Below, piece by piece: positions 1 through 7,149 of a stretch of DNA of 9,166 bases (positions within the stretch are counted from its first letter, which is position 1; each line of letters starts with the position of its first letter). The notes under the pieces were generated by a model. The model saw only the letters and a program-made list of their open reading frames with translations, made no database searches and was not told the DNA's origin. The stretch is from the NCBI GenBank assembly GCA_937900755.1, contig CALCDN010000133.1, positions 1-9,166 of the forward strand, given 5' to 3'. This DNA comes from an uncultured Acetobacter sp. (GTDB lineage Bacteria; Pseudomonadota; Alphaproteobacteria; Acetobacterales; Acetobacteraceae). The position numbers and the translations under genes were made by a program.

Positions 1-168
1 GCGCAGAATATGGGCTTCCGCCGCGTGGTCCGCCTCCGTTACGGGGGAGGAGTCGGTTTTGGTCACGGTTTCAAAACCCCGCGCGCGAATGGTGCGGATG
101 ATTTCGGCGGCTTCATCGGCCAGTCTGGCGGCAAGGGCCAGCAGGTCTGTGTCTGCAAGGATGCTCAT
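1..168 (-). CDS. cysQ: CysQ-type 3'(2'),5'-bisphosphate nucleotidase, N-terminal part (runs off the window)
   Basis: Read on the minus strand from an ATG at 166-168, this gives 56 residues without a stop up to the window edge, so the C-terminal part lies outside. The visible segment is an amphipathic helix (LLALAARLADEAAEIIRTI) followed by FETVTKTDSSPVTEADHAAE. The K-x-D-x-S-P-V-T-E-A-D pattern is the N-terminal signature of the inositol monophosphatase superfamily, and the SPVTEAD form is typical of CysQ. CysQ enzymes hydrolyse 3'-phosphoadenosine 5'-phosphate to AMP, recycling the by-product of sulphate assimilation in the cytoplasm. The metal-binding DPIDGT motif would lie beyond the edge, so activity cannot be judged. 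A GGAG stretch sits only a few bases before the ATG. The gene is divergent from pepA. Another inositol monophosphatase-family member is the main alternative. Confidence 0.72.
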   Translation of the reverse strand, partial: MSILADTDLLALAARLADEAAEIIRTIRARGFETVTKTDSSPVTEADHAAEAHILR

Positions 169-237
169 GGCTCCAGCATACGCCAGCTTGGGGCCGCCGT
201 CATGCCCTGTGGTGCGGTGTTGGCGTTTATCATGCAA

Positions 238-268
238 TTGGCAGGCTGGCCTGCGTGGCTATTGCCAA
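238..268. repeat. Nested dyad in the cysQ-pepA divergent intergenic region
   Basis: TTGGCA (238-243) is matched by its reverse complement TGCCAA (263-268). Inside this, GCAGGC (241-246) and GCCTGC (249-254) form a second dyad with a 2-base gap. The element lies between the two divergent starts, where promoters and operators are expected. I recognise no regulator site, and the dyads may be chance in GC-rich DNA. Confidence 0.25.
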
Positions 269-326
269 GACAGGGAGGGAGACTTAGGCAGAAAAGATGT
301 GGTTTTCAGGGAGATCGGTCAGAATC

Positions 327-1799
327 ATGCTTCAGATTTCATTTTCCACCCAGACACAGTCCACTGTTGGCGCGCTGGCCATTCTGGTACCCGAAGGGGA
401 TGCGCGTTCTGCGGCCTTTCAGGCACTTGACCAGGCAACGCATGGCGCGCTCAGCCGTGCGGCCAAGGCCGAGGGGTTCAAAGGCAAGGACGGCACAAGC
501 TGTGTTGTGCTGGCTCCGTCGGACAGTTTTGAGCGCATTGTGCTGATAGGCCTTGGCAAGACAGAGGATGTGGACGCATGGGCGGCGGAAAAAGCGGGTG
601 GGCTTGCCGCCTCCCTGCTGGGCCGCGCACCCAGGGCCGCACTGGTCGTGGGGGACCTGTCCGGTGTGCTGGCGGCCCATGCGGCCCTGGGTGCCGTACT
701 GGGTGCTTACCACTTTGGCCTGTACCAGACCGAGGACAAGGACGATAAAAAGCGCGTTCTGGCCGAACTGAGCGTGCTGGGCGCGCATGTGGCGGCGGCG
801 GAGGAACTCTGGCCTTCCCTGCTTGCCGTTGCACGCGGTGTTGTGCTGACGCGCGACCTGGTGAGCGAGCCTGCCAATGTGCTCAACCCGGTGGAATTTG
901 CCGAGCGGGCCACGACCCTGCGCGCCCACGGGCTGGACGTGGAGGTGCTCGACCGCGCCGCCATGGCCGAACTGGGCTTTGGCGCCCTGCTGGGTGTGGC
1001 GCAGGGCAGCGCCAACGAACCGCGCACGGTTGTCATGCGCTGGAATGGCGGCAAGGAAGGGGACGCCCCGGTCGCCTTTATTGGCAAGGGTGTGACCTTT
1101 GACTCGGGTGGTATTTCCATCAAACCCGCAGCGGGCATGGAAGACATGAAGTGGGATATGGCCGGGGCCGCAACGGTTACCGGGCTCATGGCCTCTCTCG
1201 CGCTGCGCAAGGCCCCGGTCAACGCGGTGGGTGTTGTGGGGCTGGTTGAGAACATGGTGTCCGGCACGGCCCAGCGCCCGGGGGATGTGGTGCGCAGTGC
1301 CTCGGGCCAGACGATTGAGGTGCTCAACACCGATGCCGAGGGCCGCCTGGTTCTGGCCGATGTGCTCTGGTATGCGCGTGACCGCTTTGCTCCCCGCCTG
1401 ATGGTGGACCTGGCCACCCTGACCGGGGCGATTATTGTCGGCCTCGGCCACGAATACGCGGGCCTGTTCTCCAATGATGACGCGCTGGCCGTGGGGCTGG
1501 CCGATGCGGGCGCCTTTACGGGGGAAAAGCTGTGGCGCATGCCCATGAGCAAGGAGTATGACGCCCTGCTGAAGTCCGATATCGCGGATATGCAGAACAT
1601 CAGCGGTGGCCGGGCCGGGGGCTCCATTACCGCGGCACAGTTCCTCAAGCGTTTTGTGGACGAAACCCCGTGGGCGCATCTGGATATTGCAGGCGTGGCG
1701 TGGGCCTCCAAGGCCAAGAACGGCCAGCCCAAGGGCGCAACCGGCTTTGGCGTGCGCCTGCTCGACCGGTTTGTGCGCAACGGGTTCGAGCAGGGCTGA
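327..1799 (+). CDS. pepA: Leucyl aminopeptidase (cytosol aminopeptidase, peptidase family M17)
   Basis: PepA is a cytoplasmic two-metal exopeptidase that removes N-terminal residues, preferentially Leu, from peptides; in E. coli it also binds DNA. From the ATG at 327 it is 490 residues, the usual family size. All expected active-site residues are visible. Metal ligands are K254 and D259 in GKGVTFDSGG, D277 in MKWDMAG, and D336 and E338 in the NTDAEGRL signature. Catalytic K266 lies in SIKP and R340 in the signature. All seven sit at a constant offset of 16 from E. coli PepA numbering. I chose the ATG at 327 because MLQISF matches the typical family N-terminus (MQISF). An in-frame ATG at 297 would add ten residues. 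Purine-rich stretches precede both (272-282 and 308-313). It is monocistronic, divergent from cysQ, and closed by a strong terminator. Confidence 0.95.
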   Translation: MLQISFSTQTQSTVGALAILVPEGDARSAAFQALDQATHGALSRAAKAEGFKGKDGTSCVVLAPSDSFERIVLIGLGKTEDVDAWAAEKAGGLAASLLGRAPRAALVVGDLSGVLAAHAALGAVLGAYHFGLYQTEDKDDKKRVLAELSVLGAHVAAAEELWPSLLAVARGVVLTRDLVSEPANVLNPVEFAERATTLRAHGLDVEVLDRAAMAELGFGALLGVAQGSANEPRTVVMRWNGGKEGDAPVAFIGKGVTFDSGGISIKPAAGMEDMKWDMAGAATVTGLMASLALRKAPVNAVGVVGLVENMVSGTAQRPGDVVRSASGQTIEVLNTDAEGRLVLADVLWYARDRFAPRLMVDLATLTGAIIVGLGHEYAGLFSNDDALAVGLADAGAFTGEKLWRMPMSKEYDALLKSDIADMQNISGGRAGGSITAAQFLKRFVDETPWAHLDIAGVAWASKAKNGQPKGATGFGVRLLDRFVRNGFEQG

Positions 1800-1814
1800 A
1801 AACCAACCCGTCTT

Positions 1815-1847
1815 CCGCCTGCCCACTTACGCGGGCAGGCGGTTTTT
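1815..1847 (+). terminator. Rho-independent terminator of pepA
   Basis: A perfect 10-bp stem (CCGCCTGCCC at 1815-1824, GGGCAGGCGG at 1833-1842) encloses an 8-base loop and is followed at once by five T residues (1843-1847). It starts 16 bases after the pepA stop codon and just before the end of convergent holC. Confidence 0.88.
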
Positions 1848-1865
1848 GCCCAGGCGCGCGGGTTT

Positions 1866-2312
1866 TTAGCGCGCGCGCTTCCAGCCTTTGTCTTCCTGCC
1901 GCCAGTAAGCAAGGTCATGCCCGGCTTTTTGGGCCTGCGCCCAGCGTTCCCGCGCGGCCGCCACGGCGCCCTCATCATGGCCATCAAACAGGTCGAATAT
2001 CCGCTCAAAACGGGTTGGGTCCGCGCAGTGCCGGTTTTGCGTCAAAAACAGAAAACGCGCCTCGTTCGGGCAGTCATCTCCCGTGCTCAGCCAGATGGGT
2101 TGCAGGTCGGGGCAGGCTATGCCCGCGCTGCCATGGGGGAGCCACCTTGGGCTGGCAGCCTGCCAGAGCGTTTTGTCCAGCTCATCCAGCACCGGTTTGT
2201 CCGCGCACCACACAACCGCCTTGTGCCCGCTGTCCAGTGTGCGGGTCAGCAGCATGGGTAACGCTTCTGTCAGGCTGGTGCGGGTCAGGTGGTAAAAGCC
2301 GATCTGGGTCAT
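1866..2312 (-). CDS. holC: DNA polymerase III subunit chi
   Basis: Chi is an accessory subunit of the replicative clamp-loader complex that contacts single-stranded DNA-binding protein. The 148-residue product is about family length. It begins MTQIGFYHL and continues with a Rossmann-like pattern: LPMLLTRTLDSGHKAVVWC near residues 19-37, LDELDKTLWQ near 43-52, then SPRWLPHG and QPIWLST. These match the chi landmarks (FYHL, LD..LW, FLPHG, QP..LS). In E. coli, holC lies just downstream of pepA on the same strand. Here the two are adjacent but convergent, 66 bases apart across the pepA terminator. The psi partner HolD is generally not recognised outside gammaproteobacteria and is not seen here. 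I see no Shine-Dalgarno sequence before the ATG. Confidence 0.88.
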   Translation of the reverse strand: MTQIGFYHLTRTSLTEALPMLLTRTLDSGHKAVVWCADKPVLDELDKTLWQAASPRWLPHGSAGIACPDLQPIWLSTGDDCPNEARFLFLTQNRHCADPTRFERIFDLFDGHDEGAVAAARERWAQAQKAGHDLAYWRQEDKGWKRAR

Positions 2313-2318
2313 ATATCA

Positions 2319-2324
2319 ACTATA
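2319..2324 (-). promoter_or_regulatory. Candidate -10 box for holC, possibly giving a leaderless mRNA
   Basis: The minus strand reads TATAGT, one mismatch from TATAAT, ending 7 bases before the holC ATG at 2312. Normal spacing would start transcription at or very near the A of the ATG. No good -35 hexamer is visible 16-18 bp upstream, so this is a weak call. Confidence 0.3.
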
Positions 2325-2412
2325 ACAGTCTTGCCGTGGGGTGGAACAGAAGCAGGGGACAAGCCTGTTTTATGCTGCCTGATGGCGCGAGGATACAAGG
2401 AGTAAAGCGGTC

Positions 2413-3267
2413 ATGGCCAACACCATAACCCTGCCAGATGGCACAACCCTGCCAGCACTGGGGGCGGGCACATGGAACATGGGGGATTCCCCGGACCGCA
2501 GGGAGGAGGAAATTGCAAGCCTGCGTTACGCCGTGGAGCAGGGCATACAGGTTGTGGACACGGCGGAAATGTATGGCAATGGCCGCTCGGAAACACTGGT
2601 GGGGGAGGCCATAGCCCCCCTGCGCGGGCAGGTTTTTCTGGTCAGCAAGGTTTTGCCCACCAATGCATCGGCCAGGGGGGTTGCGCAAAGCTGCCGCCGA
2701 TCACTCAAGCATCTGGGAACGGACAGGCTGGACCTGTACCTGCTGCACTGGCGGGGCAGTGTGCCACTGGCCGAAACGGTGGAGGCCTTTCGCACGCTCC
2801 AGCGCGAAGGGCTGATCCGGCACTGGGGCGTGTCCAACTTTGATACGGACGATATGCGTGACCTCGAACACTGCGCCCATCCGGGCGAGTGCGCGGTCAA
2901 CCAGATACTGTACAGCCTGGAATACCGGGGCGTGGAATATGACCTGCTGCGCGCGGACAGCCAGCGCAGGATTGTGAGCATGGCCTACTCCCCCATAGGG
3001 CAGGGTGGCGCGTTGCTGGCAAACCCTGTGCTGGCGCGGGTGGCCGCGCGGCACACCACGTCCCTTGGGGGAGCGACACCCGCGCAGGTGGCGCTGGCAT
3101 GGGTGTTGCGCCAGCCCAACATGCTGGCCATTCCCAAGGCGGGAACGGTTGCGCATATGCGGCTCAACCTCGCGGCGCGGGAGCTGGAACTGGGAGCGCG
3201 GGACCTGGCGGAACTGGACGGGGCGTTCGCACCGCCCACAAGCAAGGAACCGCTGGCCATGATCTGA
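2413..3267 (+). CDS. yeaE: Aldo/keto reductase, YeaE-like (methylglyoxal reductase type)
   Basis: This is a 284-residue NADPH-dependent aldo/keto reductase of the cytoplasmic (beta/alpha)8-barrel family. The catalytic tetrad is complete: D49 and Y54 in VVDTAEMYG, K79 in LVSKV, and H112 in LYLLHW. Other family marks are GVSNF (139-143), the NQILYSLEYRGVEYDLL segment, and a C-terminal cofactor motif (IPKAGT, then the downstream N of RLNLAA). Length and motif wording match E. coli YeaE closely as I remember it (DTAEMY, VFLVSKV, YLLHW, RGIEYDLL, MAIPKA). YeaE reduces methylglyoxal and other aldehydes, so a role in carbonyl detoxification is likely, but the substrate is inferred. The start is supported by AAGGAG (2397-2402) with a 10-base spacer. 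The gene stands alone, divergent from holC. Confidence 0.9.
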   Translation: MANTITLPDGTTLPALGAGTWNMGDSPDRREEEIASLRYAVEQGIQVVDTAEMYGNGRSETLVGEAIAPLRGQVFLVSKVLPTNASARGVAQSCRRSLKHLGTDRLDLYLLHWRGSVPLAETVEAFRTLQREGLIRHWGVSNFDTDDMRDLEHCAHPGECAVNQILYSLEYRGVEYDLLRADSQRRIVSMAYSPIGQGGALLANPVLARVAARHTTSLGGATPAQVALAWVLRQPNMLAIPKAGTVAHMRLNLAARELELGARDLAELDGAFAPPTSKEPLAMI

Positions 3268-3285
3268 GTGGCGTGTTCAGCCACA

Positions 3286-3313
3286 CCGGGGGGCAGGGAA
3301 AGCCCCCCGGGGG
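3286..3313 (+). terminator. Probable terminator between yeaE and the siderophore receptor gene
   Basis: A 9-bp perfect stem (CCGGGGGGC at 3286-3294, GCCCCCCGG at 3302-3310) encloses 7 bases. In the plus direction only GGG and a short TTT (3314-3316) follow, so the U-tract is poor. A smaller GTGGC/GCCAC hairpin (3268-3284) precedes it directly after the yeaE stop. The position between convergent genes supports a terminator role. Confidence 0.5.
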
Positions 3314-3327
3314 TTTAAGGCGCGGGT

Positions 3328-5595
3328 CTAGAGGTCCGCGCTTACGGAGAACTTGAAGGTTTCTGGATCACCCATAACCAGATCGCTCTGGTAAACCGAT
3401 GCCCAGTACCGCTGGTTGCCGACGTTATCGACTTCAAAGCGTGCGGTCAGCGGCTTTTTTGCCACCAGGAAGGTATAGCGCGCGCCCAGATCAAAACGGG
3501 ACCATGCGGGCAGGTGTGTTGCATTTGTGTTGTTGAACTGCTGCTTGCCCGTGCTGATAACACGGCCAACCAGTGTCAGCCCTTTTACAAAAGGCACATC
3601 GTATTCAAGGTTGCCGTTGATGGTGTAGTTTGGCACGCCGATCACGGTCTTGCCGTCATACTGGCCGCCTGTGGTACGCATCTGCTTGGCGTCGATCAGT
3701 GTCAACCCACCGTTAAAACGCAGGCCGCGCAGGATTTCGCCGTTGAAGGTCAACTCCATGCCCCGGTTCCGCTGCTTGCCGTCCTGTGTGTAGATTGCCT
3801 GCCCGGTTGTGCCGTCGGCCTCGGTCATGCCCTGCGGCATGGAGGTCTGGAAAAACGCAACCCCGGCGGCAAAACGGCCCACGTCATACTTGGCCCCCAC
3901 TTCGTACTGGGTGCTCTGGTAGGGAGCAAAGACCTGCCCGGCGTTGACGTACGTTGCGCCCACCGTCTGCCCCGCCGACAGGCCCTGAATACGGTTGAAA
4001 TACACAGACGCATGTTTGACCGGATGAATGACAAGGCCGATGACCGGCGAGAACGCGGCCGAATCATAATGCGAAGTCAGGTTTGACGTGTTGTAGTCAT
4101 AGGAATTCGAGAGGATGTCTTGGTAGCGGAAGCCGCCTGTCAGCGCGATGCGGTCATGCCAGAAGGTCATCGTGTCGGACAGGAACAGGCTGTACAGCTT
4201 GTTCCACGCCACCCGTCCCGGATTGTTCAGGTTACCGCCGCTATAGGTTTCCTGCGGTGTGAACTGCGTGGGGTGGTAGATGTTGCCTGCCTGCGAGGTC
4301 AGGCTCATGGAATAGGCGGAATCGGACTCTTCCCATATCGCGGACCCACCGGCATTGATCTCATGCTTGATCGGGCCCGTGTCGTAATGCGCATGGATGC
4401 CCGCCTGCGTGGCCTCGTTCATGACGTTGTAAGCATCCGCCATGGCCCCCACATTCCCGGCACCGGTTGCGGAGTTTGTCAGTGTTGTGGTGGCGTAATT
4501 GCCCATTTCATTGCCGCTCTGGGCGCCAAACTTGCCATATGCGGTAATGTGGCTGTCCAGATCACGTTCGATGTTCAGCGTGCCAAACAGGTAGCTCAGG
4601 TCGGTATAGGCCCAGCGCTGGCCCCAGTTTTGCGAAGGCGCGGTCGCCTTGGGCGCGGGCATGCCGTCTGCCAGGCTGGAGACGATGATTGCGCTGCGCC
4701 CACCAAAAACCTGCTGTTTCTGGTAATTCATGTTCATGTTGATGCGTGTTGCATCGTCATACCAGTCAAAGGCCACGCCAAGGGCCACGTCATCACGCCG
4801 TTCGTCCTTGATCGCGGTTTCGCCGTCCATGCCCGCGGCGTTGAAGCGGACGCCGAAGGTACGGTCCTTGCCAAACCGGCGGCTGATGTCAAACGCGCCG
4901 CCACCTTGCCCGCTACTGGTGTAATCGCCGGTAATGCGGGTGATGTCGGTCGCCGCCGCGCGTTTGGGGATCAGGTTGACATTCCCGCCAACGGCCGACC
5001 CGCCAGGTGCGGCGCCATTGAGGAACGCGCTCGCACCATTGAGCACCTGCACGGAATCATAAAGCTGGGGGGAGACAAGCTGGCGTGGTGTCACGCCATA
5101 CAGGCCGTCAATTGCCACGTCATCCCCGTACAGGGTGAAACCACGGATCTGGAAGAGCTGCGCGTAATTGCCGTACCCCATGGTGGTGCGCACGGTGGGG
5201 TCGTTCAGCAGCACATCACCCAGCGTCTGTGACTGCTGGTTCAGGATCAGGCTGGAATTGTAGCTGCGGATGTTGAAGGGCACGTCCAGGCCATTCTTCT
5301 TGCCCAGCGCGCCCAGGTCCCCCCCGCTGCTGACATACATGCGGTTTTGGCGGGCGGCGGTGACGACAAGGTCCTCACGCTGGCCCGGTGTGGCATCCGG
5401 TGTTTTTTCTGTCTTGGCCTTCACGCCTTTTGCCTGGACATCGGCAGGCTGTGTTTTGGAGGGGGCAGAAGACGCCACTTTTTTCTGCACTGGGTCAGAC
5501 ACGTTTGTTGCAGCAACAGCAACCACCCGACCGTTTACGCTTACCAGCAGGGTGGATGCCAAGATGGTGCTCAGGCAAAGCGTACGAAGAGTCAT
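3328..5595 (-). CDS. TonB-dependent siderophore receptor
   Basis: This outer-membrane ferric-siderophore transporter is 755 residues from the ATG at 5593-5595. An in-frame TTG six bases upstream would give 757. A signal peptide covers about residues 1-28 (TLCLSTILASTLLV core, AVA cleavage region). A Lys/Ala-rich linker (about 30-70) follows, then a TonB-box-like EDLVVTA (74-80). The plug domain runs to about residue 215, with LGDVLLNDPTV, FQIRGF, GVTPRQL and GGNVNLIPKRA, wording typical of siderophore receptors. The rest is a 22-strand-barrel sequence ending VDNVGNQRYWASVY...FKFSVSADL. The last residue is Leu rather than the usual aromatic. No STN signalling domain fits in the linker, so a FecR/FecI-type cascade is unlikely. 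Regulation by Fur is suggested by an upstream site. The siderophore cannot be deduced, and no transport or synthesis genes lie beside it. Confidence 0.93.
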   Translation of the reverse strand: MTLRTLCLSTILASTLLVSVNGRVVAVAATNVSDPVQKKVASSAPSKTQPADVQAKGVKAKTEKTPDATPGQREDLVVTAARQNRMYVSSGGDLGALGKKNGLDVPFNIRSYNSSLILNQQSQTLGDVLLNDPTVRTTMGYGNYAQLFQIRGFTLYGDDVAIDGLYGVTPRQLVSPQLYDSVQVLNGASAFLNGAAPGGSAVGGNVNLIPKRAAATDITRITGDYTSSGQGGGAFDISRRFGKDRTFGVRFNAAGMDGETAIKDERRDDVALGVAFDWYDDATRINMNMNYQKQQVFGGRSAIIVSSLADGMPAPKATAPSQNWGQRWAYTDLSYLFGTLNIERDLDSHITAYGKFGAQSGNEMGNYATTTLTNSATGAGNVGAMADAYNVMNEATQAGIHAHYDTGPIKHEINAGGSAIWEESDSAYSMSLTSQAGNIYHPTQFTPQETYSGGNLNNPGRVAWNKLYSLFLSDTMTFWHDRIALTGGFRYQDILSNSYDYNTSNLTSHYDSAAFSPVIGLVIHPVKHASVYFNRIQGLSAGQTVGATYVNAGQVFAPYQSTQYEVGAKYDVGRFAAGVAFFQTSMPQGMTEADGTTGQAIYTQDGKQRNRGMELTFNGEILRGLRFNGGLTLIDAKQMRTTGGQYDGKTVIGVPNYTINGNLEYDVPFVKGLTLVGRVISTGKQQFNNTNATHLPAWSRFDLGARYTFLVAKKPLTARFEVDNVGNQRYWASVYQSDLVMGDPETFKFSVSADL

Positions 5596-5627
5596 TATCA
5601 AAACCTATTGAACGATGTTTCCAGCAC

Positions 5628-5656
5628 CTTATTCAGCAAATGATAGTGATTCGCAA
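5628..5656 (-). promoter_or_regulatory. Candidate sigma70 promoter of the siderophore receptor gene
   Basis: On the minus strand, TTGCGA (5656-5651) and AATAAG (5633-5628) each match the sigma70 -35 and -10 consensus at four of six positions, with an ideal 17-bp spacer. The -10 box lies about 32 bases before the ATG at 5595. The -35 box falls inside the candidate Fur box. Confidence 0.5.
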
Positions 5657-5660
5657 TAGC
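5642..5660. promoter_or_regulatory. Candidate Fur box
   Basis: GATAGTGATTCGCAATAGC matches the classical 19-bp Fur consensus (GATAATGATAATCATTATC) at 13 of 19 positions, with an intact left half (GATAgTGAT). It lies about 47 bases upstream of a siderophore receptor gene and covers the predicted -35 region, the expected place for iron-dependent repression. Confidence 0.6.
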
Positions 5661-5707
5661 AAGAGAAAAACTGCGCAGCCGCATGACAGCTGCGGGCGCT
5701 CCATCCC

Positions 5708-5727
5708 CATCATCAGGTTTGATGATG
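5708..5727. repeat. Perfect 8-bp inverted repeat in the receptor-protease intergenic region
   Basis: CATCATCA (5708-5715) and TGATGATG (5720-5727) are perfect reverse complements separated by GGTT. It is not a terminator on either strand because no T-run follows. It lies about 110 bases upstream of the receptor start and borders a strongly AT-rich stretch (about 5728-5785) unlike the rest of the window. Otherwise the intergenic interval 5661-5815 holds no gene I can support. The repeat could be an operator. Confidence 0.4.
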
Positions 5728-5815
5728 AAGGTAAAAGTTATTGAATTTTAAAGGGTGTTTGACTTTTTATATTATTTTGTAAGGTGCGTGTCTTTGTCCG
5801 CGACCACGGCCAGCC

Positions 5816-6934
5816 CTAGTGAAAACCGCCATCCTCGGACAGGGGGCGCAGCCCAACATGTATGGTCAGGGTCTGGGGGTGGGTGTTGCGCATGATGGCC
5901 AAAGCCGCATCGCTCCCCGGTCTGGCGGCGGCTATGGCGCGGATCATGGCGCGGGCGGTATCCACATGCTCTCCGTTGAGCATGGTAATAATATCGCCCT
6001 TGCGCAGGCCGCCATGGGCTGCGGGGCTATCGCGGTCCACCTCGGTTACCTTGGCGCCATTGTGCAGGACCACATCGTCCAGCGTAGCGCCCAGCCAGCC
6101 GCGGTCTATGTGCCCGGTCTGGCGCAGGGTCTCCACAATGGGAATGACAATTTCGGACGGAATGGAAAATCCAAGCCCAACCGACCCGCCCGTGGGGGAG
6201 ACAATGGCGGTGTTGAGTGCCACAACCTGCCCGGCAAGGTTAAAGGTTGGCCCGCCGGAGTTGCCGGGGTTTATGGGCGCGTCCAGTTGCAAAAAATCGT
6301 CAAACGGGCTGGCCCCTATGTCGCGCCCACGGGCGGAAACTATGCCAGCGGTCACGGATGACCCCAGGCCAAACGGGTTGCCCGCCGCCATGATCCAGTC
6401 CCCTACCTGCACCTGCCTGCTGTCACCCCATTCCACGTAGGGCAGGGCGGTGGGGCTGGTAATTTTGATCACGGCAATATCCGTTAGCGGGTCCATGCCC
6501 ACCAGCGTTGCGGTAAATTCCTTCCCACTGGCGAGCGAGACGGTAATGGCGTCCGCATCCTCCACCACATGACCGTTGGTGACAATAACGCCGCTGGGAT
6601 CGATCAAGAACCCCGACCCGGCCTCCAGCAGTTCATCCCCGTGGTGGCGCATGCGTTCGCGGTAGCGCCGTTCCAGCGGTGTGCCCTTGACGGAGGAGGG
6701 GAGCTTGTGGTGGCTGTCGGCTGCGGAATCATCGCGGGTGACGGCAATGTTCACCACGGCGGGCACAACCTTGCGCACAAGAGGGGCAACGCTGACCGGG
6801 CCCGTTGTGACAAGGGGCATTGCCGGGGCAAAGGTGGGGAGCGTGTCCGCCCATGCCGCTCCTGTGCTCAGGAGCGGTGCGCAGCACAGGGAGGCCAACG
6901 CCATGGGAGGCAGGCCTTGCAGCAGTCTATTCAT
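5816..6934 (-). CDS. Secreted HtrA/Deg-type serine endoprotease with one PDZ domain
   Basis: This is a trypsin-like periplasmic protease of the HtrA (DegP/DegQ/DegS) family involved in protein quality control. From the ATG at 6932-6934 it is 372 residues. Residues 1-29 form a signal peptide (MNRLLQ, hydrophobic ALASLCCAPLL core, AWA cleavage site before D30). The triad is H122 in VTNGHVV, D152 in LTDIAVIK and S226 in NPGNSGGP. A single PDZ domain follows (about 281-365, GWLGATLDDV to LTIHVGL, with HGGLRKGDII). DegP and DegQ have two PDZ domains, so the architecture is DegS-like, but with a cleavable signal instead of an anchor. The start is uncertain: in-frame ATGs at 6949, 6961, 7000 and 7027 would add up to 31 residues ahead of the signal peptide, and none has a clear ribosome binding site. 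I chose 6934 because it puts the signal at the N-terminus. Divergent from cooA. Confidence 0.88.
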   Translation of the reverse strand: MNRLLQGLPPMALASLCCAPLLSTGAAWADTLPTFAPAMPLVTTGPVSVAPLVRKVVPAVVNIAVTRDDSAADSHHKLPSSVKGTPLERRYRERMRHHGDELLEAGSGFLIDPSGVIVTNGHVVEDADAITVSLASGKEFTATLVGMDPLTDIAVIKITSPTALPYVEWGDSRQVQVGDWIMAAGNPFGLGSSVTAGIVSARGRDIGASPFDDFLQLDAPINPGNSGGPTFNLAGQVVALNTAIVSPTGGSVGLGFSIPSEIVIPIVETLRQTGHIDRGWLGATLDDVVLHNGAKVTEVDRDSPAAHGGLRKGDIITMLNGEHVDTARAMIRAIAAARPGSDAALAIMRNTHPQTLTIHVGLRPLSEDGGFH

Positions 6935-7111
6935 CAAATGCGGTGCCATGGAGCCAAACATATGAACTTTAGGCCATGTTTGGCAGGCTTGCGCAACCAT
7001 GCTGCCAACCCGAAACCTGCTTTCCATTTTTTTTTAAGGCGGGGGTGCTCATAAATCGCTGGATTATCCTTTATTTTCGGCCTCGACCGCCTTTTTAAGG
7101 GGCGCAACAAA

Positions 7112-7121
7112 GCCATATGGC
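7112..7121. repeat. 10-bp palindrome just upstream of the cooA start
   Basis: GCCATATGGC is a perfect palindrome 28 bases before the preferred cooA ATG and contains the ATG (7117) of a 10-codon upstream reading frame. It could be an operator or chance. No regulator is recognised. Confidence 0.2.
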
Positions 7122-7149
7122 ATGGTATTTGCGTCACAGACCTGCATGA
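7117..7149 (+). CDS. Possible 10-codon leader peptide overlapping the cooA start
   Basis: ATG at 7117 opens a 10-codon frame (MAWYLRHRPA). Its TGA stop (7147-7149) shares one base with the cooA ATG at 7149, giving the TGATG arrangement typical of coupled translation. AAGGGG at 7097-7102 lies 14 bases before it, a rather long spacer. Because cooA itself has no visible ribosome binding site, termination-reinitiation is a possible way to translate it. This rests only on layout; very short frames are common by chance. Confidence 0.25.
   Translation: MAWYLRHRPA

Noticed and set aside
339..2008. Long minus-strand open frames opposite pepA (495 and 433 codons)
   Set aside because: They are antisense to a clear aminopeptidase, have low-complexity Arg/Pro/Ala/His-rich translations typical of GC-rich shadows, and contain no recognisable domain.
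4120..5232. 370-codon plus-strand frame inside the siderophore receptor gene
   Set aside because: It is antisense to a complete TonB-dependent receptor, and its translation has no family features or plausible ribosome binding site.
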